From assembly GCF_936925435.1 (NCBI RefSeq), contig NZ_CAKZHQ010000002.1, forward strand, positions 124,001 through 188,000: 64,000 bases of DNA, read 5' to 3'. The number at the start of each line of letters is the position of its first letter. Position 1 is the first letter of the stretch. Source of the DNA: an uncultured Ramlibacter sp. (GTDB lineage: Bacteria > Pseudomonadota > Gammaproteobacteria > Burkholderiales > Burkholderiaceae_C). Shown here in pieces: positions 49,998 to 61,198 of this stretch. The notes under the pieces are model-generated. The model was given only the letters and a program-made list of their open reading frames with translations. It had not been told where the DNA came from and made no database searches. The position numbers were made by a program, and so were the translations under genes.

Positions 49998-52814
49998 TCA
50001 GTGCGCCTTTTCCCAGTTCTCGCCCACGCCGATCTCGGCCAGCAGGGGCACGCGCAATTGCGCCACGCCAGCCATCAGGCGCGGAATCTCCACCCGCAGC
50101 CAGTCGACCTCGGCCTGCGGCACCTCGAACACCAGTTCGTCGTGCACCTGCATGATCATCTTCGTGCCGCGCTTTTGCGCGTCGAGCACGTCCTGCACCT
50201 TGACCATGGCCAGCTTGATCAGGTCGGCCGCCGTGCCCTGCATGGGCGCGTTGATGGCGGCCCGCTCGGCGCCGCCGCGGCGCGGCCCATTCGGTGAATT
50301 GATCTCGGGCAGGACCAGGCGCCGGCCGAACACCGTCTCCACATAGCCCTGCTCCTTGGCCGATGCGCGGGTCTCGTCCATGTAGTTCTTCACGCCCGGG
50401 TAGCGCTGGAAGTAGCGGTCGATGTAGGCCGCCGCCGCCTTGGTTTCAATCCCCAGGTTGCGCGCCAGGCCGAAGCTGCTCATGCCGTAGATCAGGCCAA
50501 AGTTGATGACCTTGGCGTAGCGGCGCTGTTCGCTCGACACCTCGCCGGGCGCGACGCCGAAGACCTCCGCCGCGGTGGCGCGGTGCACGTCCATGCCTTC
50601 GGTGAAGGCCTTGAGCAGGGCCGCGTCTTCGCTCAGATGGGCCATGATGCGCAGCTCGATCTGGCTGTAGTCGGCGCTGGCGATCAGGTGGCCGGGCGCG
50701 GCGACGAAGGCCTCGCGCACACGCCGGCCTTCCGCGGTCTTGACCGGGATGTTCTGCAAATTGGGGTCGTTGCTGGACAAACGCCCCGTCACGGCCACCG
50801 CCTGGGCGTAGTGCGTGTGGACGCGGCCGGTCCTGGGATGGGCCATCTGCGCCAGCTTGTCGGTGTAGGTGCCCTTGAGCTTGGACAGGCCGCGGTGCTC
50901 CAGCAGCTTGGCCGGCAGCGGATAGTCCTCGGCGAGTTTTTCCAGAACCTCTTCATCGGTGCTGGGCGATCCGCTGGGCGTCTTCTTGACCACCGGCAGG
51001 CCCAGCTTGGTGAACAGGATCTCGCCGATCTGCTTGGGGCTTCCCAGGTTGAAGGGCTGGCCGCCCAGCTCGTGCGCCTCTTTTTCCAGCTGCAGGATGC
51101 GCGTGCCCAACTCCGCGCTCTGCTTGGCCAGCATGGGCCCATCGATCAGCACGCCGTTGCGCTCGATGCGGTAGAGCGTCTCGCTGCTTTGCATCTCCAG
51201 CTCGTAGATGAAGCGCAGCCTGGCATCGCGCTCAAGCTGCGGCCAAAGGGCAAGGTGCACGTCCAGGGTCTGGTCCGAGTCCTCGCAGGAGTACTCGGAT
51301 GCCTTGTCCACCGACACCTGCGAGAACGGAATCTGGTGCACGCCCTTGCCGGTCAGCGATTCGTAGTCGATGCCGCTGCGGCCCAGGTGGCGCTCGGCCA
51401 GGCTGGCCAGGCCGTGCGGCTTGTGCACTTCCAGCACATAGCTTTGCAGCATGGTGTCGTGCGCATAGCCCTGGACCTCGATGCCGTGGTTGGCAAAGAC
51501 ATGGCGGTCGTACTTGATGTGCTGGCCCAGCTTTTTCTTGTCCGGGTTCTCCAGCCAGGGCTTGAGCCTGGCCAGCACTTCGTCGCGCGGCAATTGCTCG
51601 GGCGCGTCGCCATAGCTGTGGGCCAGGGGGATGTAGGCCGCCTCGCCCGGCTTGACCGAGAAGGACACGCCGATGATTTCGGCCAGCATTTCGTCGAGCG
51701 AGCTGGTCTCGGTGTCGATGGCCGCAAGCTCCGAGGCTTCGAGGCGGCGCAGCCAGTCGTCGAACTGCTCCCAGCTGAAGATGGTGTCGTACTGCAGGTT
51801 GCTCACCGGCAACTGGCCCACCAGGTCGGGTTCGTCGAACAGGCCGGGGTTGGCGCCGGGCTTCTTTTTGCTCTGGTGTTCCTCGATCAGTTCCGGCGGC
51901 ACGGCGTGCAGTTCCAGCTGCTTGACCAGGCCCTTGAAGCCGTGCTGCGCGTAAAAAGTTTTCAGCGCGTCGGTCTGCTGGCCGCCGATCACGATGTCCT
52001 CCAGCGAGGGCAGGCCGGGGATGTGCTCGCGCAGGTCGCAGTCCTTCTTGACCGTCAGCAAGGCCCGGCCCTGGGGCAGCCAGTCCAGTGCCTGGCGGAA
52101 GTTCTCGCCGACCGCGCCCTTGAGCTCGTCGGCGCGCTCGATCATGGCGTCGACCGAGCCGTATTCGAGCAGCAGCTTGACCGCCGTCTTCGGGCCGACC
52201 TTGTTGACGCCGGGCACGTTGTCCACCGTGTCGCCCACCAGGGTCTGGTAGTCCACCATCAGGCGCGGCGGCACGCCGAACTCGGCCTCGACGCCGGCGA
52301 CGTCGCGCTTGCGGTCGTTCATGGTGTCGATCACCGTCACATGCTCGTTGACCAGCTGGGACAGGTCCTTGTCGCCGCTGGAAATCACGGTCGTGATGCC
52401 CTGCTCGGTGGCCATGCACGACAGCGTGCCGATGACGTCGTCGGCTTCCACGCCCGGCACGTTCAGCACTTTCCACCCCAGCAGGCGCACGACTTCGTGG
52501 ATGGCCGGGATCTGGGAGCGCAGGTCGTCCGGCATGGACGAGCGATTGGCCTTGTACTCGGGGTAGAGGTCGTCGCGGAAGGTTTTGCCCGGCGCGTCGA
52601 AGACGCAGACCGCGTAGTCGGCGCGCACGTCCTTGCGCAGCTTCTGCATCATGTTGATCATGCCGCGGATGGCGCCTGTGGCCGGGCTGGCCGGGTCGCC
52701 GGGCACGGCACGCAGGTCCGGCATGGCGTGGAAAGCCCGGTACAGGTAGCTGGAGCCGTCGACCAGCAGCAGGGTCTTCTCCAGGGGGATTTGGTCGTCG
52801 GTGGCATCGCTCAT
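49998..52814 (-). CDS. polA: DNA polymerase I
   Basis: A 938-residue polymerase with three domains: 5'-3' exonuclease (LLLVDGSSYLYRAFHA from residue 12), a 3'-5' exonuclease that retains the AIDTETSSLD metal-binding motif, and a family A polymerase with motif A SADYSQIELRIMAHLS, the O-helix region RRYAKVINFGLIYGMSSFGLA and motif C MQVHDELVFE. It repairs gaps and removes RNA primers. The start at 52814 gives the standard length. It is divergent from the DUF2782 gene (53 bp gap), an order usual in Burkholderiales. Confidence 0.97.
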   Translation of the reverse strand: MSDATDDQIPLEKTLLLVDGSSYLYRAFHAMPDLRAVPGDPASPATGAIRGMINMMQKLRKDVRADYAVCVFDAPGKTFRDDLYPEYKANRSSMPDDLRSQIPAIHEVVRLLGWKVLNVPGVEADDVIGTLSCMATEQGITTVISSGDKDLSQLVNEHVTVIDTMNDRKRDVAGVEAEFGVPPRLMVDYQTLVGDTVDNVPGVNKVGPKTAVKLLLEYGSVDAMIERADELKGAVGENFRQALDWLPQGRALLTVKKDCDLREHIPGLPSLEDIVIGGQQTDALKTFYAQHGFKGLVKQLELHAVPPELIEEHQSKKKPGANPGLFDEPDLVGQLPVSNLQYDTIFSWEQFDDWLRRLEASELAAIDTETSSLDEMLAEIIGVSFSVKPGEAAYIPLAHSYGDAPEQLPRDEVLARLKPWLENPDKKKLGQHIKYDRHVFANHGIEVQGYAHDTMLQSYVLEVHKPHGLASLAERHLGRSGIDYESLTGKGVHQIPFSQVSVDKASEYSCEDSDQTLDVHLALWPQLERDARLRFIYELEMQSSETLYRIERNGVLIDGPMLAKQSAELGTRILQLEKEAHELGGQPFNLGSPKQIGEILFTKLGLPVVKKTPSGSPSTDEEVLEKLAEDYPLPAKLLEHRGLSKLKGTYTDKLAQMAHPRTGRVHTHYAQAVAVTGRLSSNDPNLQNIPVKTAEGRRVREAFVAAPGHLIASADYSQIELRIMAHLSEDAALLKAFTEGMDVHRATAAEVFGVAPGEVSSEQRRYAKVINFGLIYGMSSFGLARNLGIETKAAAAYIDRYFQRYPGVKNYMDETRASAKEQGYVETVFGRRLVLPEINSPNGPRRGGAERAAINAPMQGTAADLIKLAMVKVQDVLDAQKRGTKMIMQVHDELVFEVPQAEVDWLRVEIPRLMAGVAQLRVPLLAEIGVGENWEKAH

Positions 52815-52855
52815 GCAGGCATTGTGCCCGCCCGCGGCGCAGGCCTGCGCCCCCC

Positions 52856-52861
52856 TACAAT
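52856..52861 (+). promoter_or_regulatory. Putative -10 box directly before the DUF2782 gene
   Basis: TACAAT ends 7 bp before the ATG at 52868. If used, transcription would start at or next to the start codon, giving a leaderless message. Confidence 0.35.
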
Positions 52862-52867
52862 CGGACC

Positions 52868-53227
52868 ATGCAAGCCCGTTTCCTCGTCCTGCCCGCGCTG
52901 CTGGCCGGCGCCGCCGCCCTCGCCCAGCCTGCGGCTCCAACCAGCCAACAGCCCCCGTCCAGCAAGCCGGAGGCGCTACAAAAGCAGGAGCAAAGCGAAG
53001 GCCGTAAGAACCAGAAAGTGCAACGCATCGTGCATGAGGACGCCGGCAGCACGATCGAGGAGGTGCGCTACGGCGGCCAGACCCAGAGCATCACGGTCCA
53101 GCCCAAGGCCGACGTGCCCGAGTACGAGATCACCCCCACCGACCTGGCACGCAGCCGCCCCGCCGACAACCGCGACGGCATGGGCAGCGCCACCGGCACG
53201 CGGGTCTGGAACGTCCTGAAGTTCTGA
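52868..53227 (+). CDS. Exported DUF2782 protein
   Basis: A 119-residue secreted protein with a signal peptide (MQARFLVLPALLAGAAALAQ). A Gln/Lys-rich linker includes residues encoded by a dispersed repeat copy. The DUF2782 core follows (QRIVHEDAGSTIEEVRYGGQTQSITVQP, PEYEI, and MGSATGTRVWNVLKF). Function unknown. It is followed by thrB after 2 bp and sits between polA and thrB, as in related genomes. Confidence 0.9.
   Translation: MQARFLVLPALLAGAAALAQPAAPTSQQPPSSKPEALQKQEQSEGRKNQKVQRIVHEDAGSTIEEVRYGGQTQSITVQPKADVPEYEITPTDLARSRPADNRDGMGSATGTRVWNVLKF
52973..52996 (+). repeat. Dispersed repeat copy inside the DUF2782 gene
   Basis: GCGCTACAAAAGCAGGAGCA and four more bases are the reverse complement of the GCTCCTG...TAGCGC consensus. 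It is read in frame as EALQKQEQS in the linker after the signal peptide. Confidence 0.45.
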
Positions 53228-53229
53228 CA

Positions 53230-54180
53230 ATGGCCGTTTTCACCGAAGTCTCCGAGGGCGAGGCCGGCGAACTGCTGGGCCGGCTGCAGCTGGGGCAGCT
53301 GCGCGAGCTGCGCGGCATCCAGGGCGGCATCGAGAACACCAACTACTTCGCCACCACCGAGACCGGCCAGTACGTGCTGACCCTGTTCGAACGCCTGGGC
53401 TTCGAGCAGTTGCCGTTCTACCTGCACCTGATGAAGCACCTGGCGCAGCGCGGCATCCCGGTGCCCGATCCGCAGTCCGACCGCGACGGTGACATCCTGC
53501 ACAAGCTGTGCGGCAAGCCCGCTGCGGTGGTCAACCGGCTGCGCGGCAAGAGCGAGCTGGCACCCACCGCCGCGCACTGCGCCGCCGTTGGCGACATGCT
53601 GGCACGCATGCACCTGGCCGGCCGTGACTACCCGCGCAGCCAGCCCAACCTGCGTGGCCTGGCCTGGTGGAACGAGACCGTGCCGGTGGTCCTGCCCTTC
53701 CTCGATGCGGCGCAGGCCGCGCTGATCCGCGCCGAGCTGGCCCTTCAGAACCACATCGCCGCCGGCTCGGCCTACGCCGCCCTGCCGCGCGGCCCCATCC
53801 ATGCCGACCTGTTCCGCGACAACGTGATGTTCGAGGGCAGCGAGCTGACCGGCTTTTTCGACTTCTATTTCGCCGGCGTCGACAGCTGGCTGTTCGACAT
53901 CGCGGTCTGCCTGAACGACTGGTGCGTCGACCTGCCCAGCGGCGCGCATGACCCCGAGCGCGCACTCGCCTTCCTGGACGCCTATGGCGCGCGCCGGCCG
54001 CTGGCGGCGGCGGAGCGCCAGCTGCTGCCGGCCATGGCCCGCGCCGGCGCCCTGCGCTTCTGGATCTCGCGCCTGTGGGACTTCCATCTGCCGCGCGAAG
54101 CCGCCATGCTGCAGCCGCACGATCCCGGTCACTTCGAGCGTGTGCTGCGCCAGCGCGTCGCCCACCCGGTCACAGCCTGA
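53230..54180 (+). CDS. thrB: Homoserine kinase (ThrB type II)
   Basis: A 316-residue homoserine kinase of the aminoglycoside-phosphotransferase fold, the form used in many Burkholderiales. The start MAVFTEVSEGEAGELL is followed by IQGGIENTNYFATTETGQYVLTLFE, the catalytic loop HADLFRDNVMF and the metal-binding FDFYFAGVDSWLFDIAV. It phosphorylates homoserine on the way to threonine. No thrA or thrC is in the window. It begins 2 bp after DUF2782. Confidence 0.96.
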   Translation: MAVFTEVSEGEAGELLGRLQLGQLRELRGIQGGIENTNYFATTETGQYVLTLFERLGFEQLPFYLHLMKHLAQRGIPVPDPQSDRDGDILHKLCGKPAAVVNRLRGKSELAPTAAHCAAVGDMLARMHLAGRDYPRSQPNLRGLAWWNETVPVVLPFLDAAQAALIRAELALQNHIAAGSAYAALPRGPIHADLFRDNVMFEGSELTGFFDFYFAGVDSWLFDIAVCLNDWCVDLPSGAHDPERALAFLDAYGARRPLAAAERQLLPAMARAGALRFWISRLWDFHLPREAAMLQPHDPGHFERVLRQRVAHPVTA

Positions 54181-54191
54181 GCCCCCACCCC

Positions 54192-54962
54192 ATGAAACTC
54201 AACGTCGTTCCGGCACGCACCGGTCTCCTGTGGGTGCGGCTGGGCATAAAGGCCTTCTTCAAGCAGCCCCTGGCCCTGGCCGGCCTGTTCTTCATGTACA
54301 TGGCCGTGGTGCTGGTGATCTCGGCGATCCCGGTGCTGGGCGTTCTGATCGGCGGCATGCTGGTGCCGGCCGCGACCTTGGGCCTGATGGCGGCCACGGC
54401 CGAGGCGGCCAAGGGCAAATTCCCCATGCCCACCGTGCTGCTCAGCGCGTTCCGCGCCGGCCGCGACCGGGCCAAGGCCATGCTGGTGCTGGGCGCGATC
54501 TATGCCGGCGGCTCGCTGCTGGCCACCCGACTGGCCATGCTGTTTGCCGGCGCGCCGGGCGACCCGGGCAACCAGATCGACACCACCACGCTGCTGGCCC
54601 TGGCACTGCATGCACCGCTGTTCCTGATGTTCTGGCACGCGCCTGCGCTGGTCCACTGGCACGGCGTGCCGCCGCTCAAGAGCCTGTTCTTCAGCGCCGT
54701 CGCCTGCTTTCGCAATTTCGGCGCGCTGGCGCTGTTCGGCCTGGCCTGGATGCTGGTGTTCGTCAGCGTGGTGGCGCTGATCGGTCTGATCGGCGGCCTG
54801 GTCGGCGGCGCCGACATGGTGCGCGCCATGATGATGCCGGCCGCCCTGCTGCTGGCCTCCATGTCCTCGGCCTCGCTGTACTTCACCTTCCGCGACAGCT
54901 TCGTGACCGACGCGCCGTCTCCCGAGGGCGGGCTTTCCGCCGACGCACCGCCCTCGCCCTGA
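54192..54962 (+). CDS. BPSS1780-family membrane protein
   Basis: A 256-residue inner-membrane protein with about six helices. It begins MKLNVVPARTGLLWVRLGIKAFFKQPLALAGLFF, the BPSS1780-family opening, and contains MFWHAPALVHWHGVPPLKSLFFSAVACFRNFGALALF. Function unknown. It follows thrB by 11 bp and is probably part of the same transcript. Confidence 0.9.
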   Translation: MKLNVVPARTGLLWVRLGIKAFFKQPLALAGLFFMYMAVVLVISAIPVLGVLIGGMLVPAATLGLMAATAEAAKGKFPMPTVLLSAFRAGRDRAKAMLVLGAIYAGGSLLATRLAMLFAGAPGDPGNQIDTTTLLALALHAPLFLMFWHAPALVHWHGVPPLKSLFFSAVACFRNFGALALFGLAWMLVFVSVVALIGLIGGLVGGADMVRAMMMPAALLLASMSSASLYFTFRDSFVTDAPSPEGGLSADAPPSP

Positions 54963-55058
54963 GCGGCCAGCGCATCCGAAGCGGGCCGGGAGGCGTATAT
55001 CGGGTTTCGTGGTAGTTTTGCGCCACCACGTCCCCCACCACGATGTCCCGGAGAGCCC

Positions 55059-55814
55059 ATGACGCAACACATCCTGCAAGGCCGCAGCGAAGCCGAAGTC
55101 ACCTGGTTCCAGCGCCGCAGCTTCCTGCAATCTGCCGCTGCCTGGACCGCCCTGGGCGGTTTTTCGGCCGCCCACGCACAGCAGCGCAGCAACATCGTGG
55201 AACTGGTGGGTGACGCCACCGTCAATGGCACGCGGGTACAGCCGCAAACCACCATCCAGACCGGCGACGCTGTGGCCACCGGCCCTGGCTCCAGCCTGGT
55301 CTTCGTGATCGGCAACACCGCCTTCCAGGTGCGGCAGAACTCGCGCTTCGCCATCGAGCGTGGCGCCACGCTCAACTCGGTCAGCGTGCTGCGCATGCTC
55401 AGCGGCGCCATCGCCAGTGTCTGGGGCCGCGGCACCAGCCGCCAGATCCTCACGCCCACGCTCACCGCCGGCATCCGCGGCACCGGCGTCTACACCGAGG
55501 TGCGGCCGGAGGAAAACTACCGCAGCTATTTCTGCAACTGCTATGGCGTGGTGACGCTGGGCGCAGGCCCGGACCAGACCACCTCGCGCTCGGTCTACCA
55601 CCAGGCGTTCTGGGGCGAGGCCGAGCCCAAGAACGGCCATTTCCTCCTGCCCGCCAAGGCCATCAACCACACCGACGAGGAGCTGGAATTCCTGGCCCGC
55701 CTGGCGGACCAACAGACCGCCTGGCAGATCTCCGGGCGCAAGGGCGTGAAGGACGCCGAGGGTTACCAGGAGCAGCAGCCGCCGCCGCCTGCCCCCCCCG
55801 CGGTGCAACGCTGA
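55059..55814 (+). CDS. Exported FecR-domain protein
   Basis: A 251-residue periplasmic protein. A probable Tat signal (QRRSFLQSAAAWTALGG) precedes a FecR-type beta domain: VELVGDATVNGTRVQPQTTIQTGDAVATGPGSSLVFVIGNTAFQVRQNSRFAI, then RQILTPTLTAGIRGTGVYTEV. No sigma factor or TonB receptor is adjacent, so this is likely the stand-alone FecR-domain type rather than an anti-sigma factor. Tail rich in Gln/Pro. Confidence 0.88.
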   Translation: MTQHILQGRSEAEVTWFQRRSFLQSAAAWTALGGFSAAHAQQRSNIVELVGDATVNGTRVQPQTTIQTGDAVATGPGSSLVFVIGNTAFQVRQNSRFAIERGATLNSVSVLRMLSGAIASVWGRGTSRQILTPTLTAGIRGTGVYTEVRPEENYRSYFCNCYGVVTLGAGPDQTTSRSVYHQAFWGEAEPKNGHFLLPAKAINHTDEELEFLARLADQQTAWQISGRKGVKDAEGYQEQQPPPPAPPAVQR

Positions 55815-55821
55815 GGGGTGG

Positions 55822-55841
55822 ATCCCGGCTCAAACCGGGAT
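55822..55841. terminator. Hairpin between the FecR and TPR genes
   Basis: A perfect 7-bp stem, ATCCCGG-CTCAAA-CCGGGAT, sits between convergent stops at 55814 and 55853. It has no T-run on either side, so it is a weak terminator candidate. Confidence 0.45.
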
Positions 55842-55852
55842 GGGGCTTGGCG

Positions 55853-56326
55853 TCAGTTCTTCGCCTTGTACTCGGCGATGGCCTTGGCCAGATCCTGGTA
55901 TTCCTCGCAGCCCTTGCCGCCGCAGATGCTCTCCAGCTGCGCCAGGTGCTTGTCCGCCTCGGCCGGCTTTTTGTCCATCAAGTAGGCCTCGCCGATGTAC
56001 TCGTGCGCGCCCTTGTGGCGCGGGTCCAGGCGCAGCGCGTTGTTGTAGTGCTCGAAGGCTTTGGCCAGGTCGGGCGTGGCGCGCTTGCGCCAGCTGTAGC
56101 CCAGCAGGTTCTGCACGTCGGCGTTGCGCGGCTCCTCGCGCGCGGCGGCATTGAGCTCGGACAGGGCCTTGTTCCAGTCCTTGGCGTCGATCGCCTTGCG
56201 GGCGTTGCCCAGCCTGTCGTTGACCGACGGCGCGCGCACGCTGGGGTTGGCACCCGGGATGTCGGCGGCATGGCCTGCGGCGCCAAAGGCCAGCGCAGCG
56301 GCAAGGACGAAGGAAGCGGTTTTCAT
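55853..56326 (-). CDS. Exported TPR protein
   Basis: A 157-residue periplasmic protein with a signal peptide (MKTASFVLAAALAFGAAGHA) and about three tetratricopeptide repeats: ARKAIDAKDWNKALSELNAAAREEPRNADVQNLLGYSWRK, then AFEHYNNALRLDPRHKGAHEYIGEAYLMDKKPAEADKHLAQLESI. Such proteins mediate protein-protein contacts. The partner is unknown. Two cysteines near the C terminus (SICGGKGCEEY) may form a disulfide. Confidence 0.88.
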   Translation of the reverse strand: MKTASFVLAAALAFGAAGHAADIPGANPSVRAPSVNDRLGNARKAIDAKDWNKALSELNAAAREEPRNADVQNLLGYSWRKRATPDLAKAFEHYNNALRLDPRHKGAHEYIGEAYLMDKKPAEADKHLAQLESICGGKGCEEYQDLAKAIAEYKAKN

Positions 56327-56404
56327 GGGGCAGCTCCTGGAAAGTTGGAACAGGACAAACGTCGCACAAGCTGCCGCGGATGCGGCAGAAAATCACGTTT
56401 TCTT

Positions 56405-57268
56405 CTAGACCGTGCCGGCCATGCCCTGCAAGCGTGTGGCCAGCGCCAGCAGCTGCGGCCGCACCTCGCCCAGCAGGTACTGCGGTGAGAGCTTGAACCC
56501 CGGCCCGCCGCAGTTGATCGCCACCACCGAGCGGCTGGCCGGCCGGCGCAGGGCAACGGCAATGGCGTTGACGTCGTGCTGCCACTCGCCGAACGAGGTA
56601 CAGCAACCCAGTTCGGCGTACTGCGCGACAGCGGCATCGATGCCGTCGCGCAGTTGCGGCCAGGCCGCCTCGTCGTGGCCGCGGATGCGCTCCATCAGCG
56701 CTTGGCGTTCGCCCTCGGTGCACACCGCCAGGTAGGCACGGCCCATCGCGGTGGTGGCCAGGGGAATGCGCGAGCCCACGTCCAGGCTGAGGGTGAGCGC
56801 CGATTCGCTGCGGCAGTTCTCGACGTAGATCATGGACAGGCGATCGCGCAGGCCCAGCGACACCATGGCCTGCGAATGGTCGGCCAGCTCCTGCATCAGC
56901 GGCCGCGCCAGCTGGCGCAGGTCCATCCGCGCGAGCATCGCGCTGCCCAGCGCCAGCACGGCGCTGCCCAGGCGGTAGCCGGCGGCGCCGCTGTCGTCCT
57001 GGGCGTGCTCCAGGTAACCGTGCTTGGTCAGCGTGTAGGTCAGCCGCGAGATGGTGGACTTGGGCAGGCCGCAACGCCGGGCCAGTTCCTGGTTGCCCAG
57101 CATGCGGTCGCGTGAGCGGAAGGCCGACAGCACGTCCAGCCCGCGGGCCAGGGCGGTGACGAAGTGCCTGTCCTCCTTGGCATTGCTGGTTTTGCCGACC
57201 CTTGGGGTAGCGGCGCTTGAAATAGAAGCGTTCACGGAATTCTGCATTGCGGGTAGCATGTTCTGCAT
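56405..57268 (-). CDS. IclR-family transcriptional regulator
   Basis: A 287-residue regulator. An N-terminal winged HTH (ALARGLDVLSAFRSRDRMLGNQELARRCGLPKSTISRLTYTL) precedes the IclR effector domain (SLGLRDRLSMIYVENCRSESAL, GRAYLAV, and NAIAVALRRPASRSVVAINCGGP). It senses a small aromatic or organic acid. I prefer the start at 57268, which has an AAGG box 9 bp upstream, over Met codons 7 residues later. Two direct repeats of TTCTGCATTGC overlap its first codons. It is divergent from the 187-residue protein at 57370; no catabolic operon is next to it. Confidence 0.9.
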   Translation of the reverse strand: MQNMLPAMQNSVNASISSAATPRVGKTSNAKEDRHFVTALARGLDVLSAFRSRDRMLGNQELARRCGLPKSTISRLTYTLTKHGYLEHAQDDSGAAGYRLGSAVLALGSAMLARMDLRQLARPLMQELADHSQAMVSLGLRDRLSMIYVENCRSESALTLSLDVGSRIPLATTAMGRAYLAVCTEGERQALMERIRGHDEAAWPQLRDGIDAAVAQYAELGCCTSFGEWQHDVNAIAVALRRPASRSVVAINCGGPGFKLSPQYLLGEVRPQLLALATRLQGMAGTV

Positions 57269-57271
57269 TGC
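57240..57271. repeat. Direct repeat TTCTGCATTGC over the IclR start
   Basis: Two exact 11-bp copies at 57240-57250 and 57261-57271 have a period of 21 bp, two helical turns. They span the first codons of the IclR gene. The placement suits an autoregulatory operator but also encodes repeated Met-Gln-Asn. Confidence 0.4.
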
Positions 57272-57353
57272 AGCAAGCCTTGTCAATCCGTCCCGGTCCC
57301 GGCCGGGACCGGTAATCCTTCGCAACAGCGATGGACAAGGCTGCGCCCGACTG

Positions 57354-57366
57354 TTACAACATGTAA
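57354..57366. promoter_or_regulatory. TTACA-N3-TGTAA palindrome
   Basis: TTACA-ACA-TGTAA lies 3 bp before the ATG at 57370, in the region shared with the divergent IclR gene. It could be an operator for either gene. Confidence 0.4.
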
Positions 57367-57369
57367 TTC

Positions 57370-57933
57370 ATGAACGCCCCCAAAAAGCCAGCACCAAAGG
57401 CCACCGATTTCGGTGGTCTCTACCTGCCTGGTGACCGCATTCCCAGTGTCGACGCGGTCGAGGCCGACACCGAGTCGGCCTGGGCCCTCTTTACCGCCCT
57501 GAGCAGCGGCGACGGGGAGCCCCGGGGCTTTGAACAGACCGCGCCCAATGGGCTGCCGACGCGTCCGGTCGCCGAACCGGGCTATGCCGCCACCGAGCCG
57601 GCCGGCTTGCAGATGGCGGCGCGCCACAAGCCGCCCAGCGGTTTGACCCCGGAGGCGGTGATGCTGGAGGCGCGGCGCAACAACCGGGTCTGCCCGCAGC
57701 AGTTGCAATGGCAGCTGCTCTACGACCTGCTGCCGGTAAAGGCCGACGCCAAAGGCCGCCAGGACCCCTTGCCGCCGCCGGCTGGCCAGGCCTGGAAGTC
57801 CATGCCCGCGCTGTCCAAGCGGACCTGCCTGCGCCTGCAGATCGAGTGGGCCGCCGCCAACGGCTGCCTGCAGACCATCCACAACTTCTTTGGCCAGCTG
57901 CAGGAAGACGACTGGCACCACATCGGGGATTAG
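57370..57933 (+). CDS. Conserved hypothetical protein
   Basis: A 187-residue soluble protein of unknown function with no signal or membrane segment. The N-terminal half is low-complexity and variable. The C-terminal half looks folded (EAVMLEARRNNRVCPQQLQWQLLYDLLPV, then KSMPALSKRTCLRLQIEWAAANGCLQTIHNFFGQLQEDDWHHIG), mainly helical, with a conserved-looking acidic/His end. Codon usage is gene-like. It is divergent from the IclR regulator, which might control it (inference). Confidence 0.75.
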   Translation: MNAPKKPAPKATDFGGLYLPGDRIPSVDAVEADTESAWALFTALSSGDGEPRGFEQTAPNGLPTRPVAEPGYAATEPAGLQMAARHKPPSGLTPEAVMLEARRNNRVCPQQLQWQLLYDLLPVKADAKGRQDPLPPPAGQAWKSMPALSKRTCLRLQIEWAAANGCLQTIHNFFGQLQEDDWHHIGD

Positions 57934-57971
57934 AAATGGCCCCCACGCTCGCTCACTGCGTGTAGCTCGCC

Positions 57972-60362
<2,391 letters not shown>

Positions 60363-60393
60363 CCATCCATTGTAGAAAGCCCGCGCCCGCCCC

Positions 60394-61083
60394 ATGCGAC
60401 CAATCCCCTTCTTCCTGCTGACACTGCTGCCGCTGCTGGCGCAGGCCCAGTCCTCCTGCTCCAGCGACGGCCAGCTGCGGCCGCTGGCCCTGGTCGAGCG
60501 CTTCATCAATGCCGACTGCGACAGCTGCTGGTCTGATCCGGCCACGCCGCAGCCGCAGGCGCGCGAGGTGGCATTGGACTGGATCCTGCCGGGCAGCAAG
60601 GGCGAGGACGCGCCGCTGTCGGCGGCCGCCAGCCGCGATGGACTGCTGCGGCTGGCGGCCCTCGGACGGCCGCAGCCGGCGCAGGCCGAGGCTGTGCGCA
60701 GCCCCCTGCTGGCGGCCGCGCGCAGCCTGCGCGTGGCCCATGGCCTGCCCTTCAACAACTACATCGGCGCCTCGATCGAGCTCAGGCCCGCTGGCCGCTC
60801 GCCCTGGACCGCCTGGCTGGCCCTGGTGGAAACCGTGCCGGCCGGCACCGAGGGCACGCCGGTCGAGCGAAATCTGGTCAGAAACCTGCTTCAGCCCCCG
60901 TGGAATGGACTTGGAGCGCTATCAAAAGCGCAGCAGATGCGGCTTTTCGAGGCGCGCCCACTGAGCATCCCCGAGGGCGCCAACCCCGAGCGCCTGCGCG
61001 TGGTCGGCTGGGTCCAGGATGCACGCGGCGATATAAGGGCTATAGCCCAATCCAGATGCGCGCCCCAGGGCCCGCAGCGGTAG
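60394..61083 (+). CDS. Secreted protein with CxxC, unknown function
   Basis: A 229-residue exported protein. A signal peptide at 1-18 ([18 protein letters not shown]) is followed by [13 protein letters not shown], whose Cys42-x-x-Cys45 resembles a thioredoxin-like or DUF1223-type site. The rest ([29 protein letters not shown] and [28 protein letters not shown]) is unassigned. Part of it (GALSKAQQM) is encoded by a dispersed repeat copy. It is divergent from uvrD by 31 bp. A strong terminator follows the stop at once. Confidence 0.72.
   Translation: MRPIPFFLLTLLPLLAQAQSSCSSDGQLRPLALVERFINADCDSCWSDPATPQPQAREVALDWILPGSKGEDAPLSAAASRDGLLRLAALGRPQPAQAEAVRSPLLAAARSLRVAHGLPFNNYIGASIELRPAGRSPWTAWLALVETVPAGTEGTPVERNLVRNLLQPPWNGLGALSKAQQMRLFEARPLSIPEGANPERLRVVGWVQDARGDIRAIAQSRCAPQGPQR
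60916..60935 (+). repeat. Dispersed repeat copy inside the CxxC secreted protein
   Basis: GCGCTATCAAAAGCGCAGCA, reverse complement of TGCTGCGCTTTTGATAGCGC. It is read in frame and shares the GATAGCGC end of the consensus. Confidence 0.4.
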
Positions 61084-61091
61084 AATCGGGC

Positions 61092-61125
61092 ACCGGGCCC
61101 AAGCATTTGTGGTCCGGTTTTTTTT
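61092..61125 (+). terminator. Rho-independent terminator upstream of guaC
   Basis: A stem of ACCGGG..CCA with TGG..CCGGT (one bulged C and one G-T pair) and an 8-base loop is followed by eight T (61118-61125). It starts 9 bp after the stop at 61083, so it most likely ends that gene. Because it also lies in the guaC leader region, attenuation cannot be excluded. Confidence 0.75.
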
Positions 61126-61198
61126 GGCCCACGCGGCCAGGCCGGTCCGACAGTCCAAGCGCTCTCCCTGTTCAACAAACAGCCTTCTGGAGCCTGGT

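Noticed and set aside
50583..53219. 878-residue open frame on the plus strand across polA
   Set aside because: It is a shadow of the minus-strand polA gene. GC-rich codons leave antisense frames open, and its translation is His/Gln/Val-rich without domain motifs.
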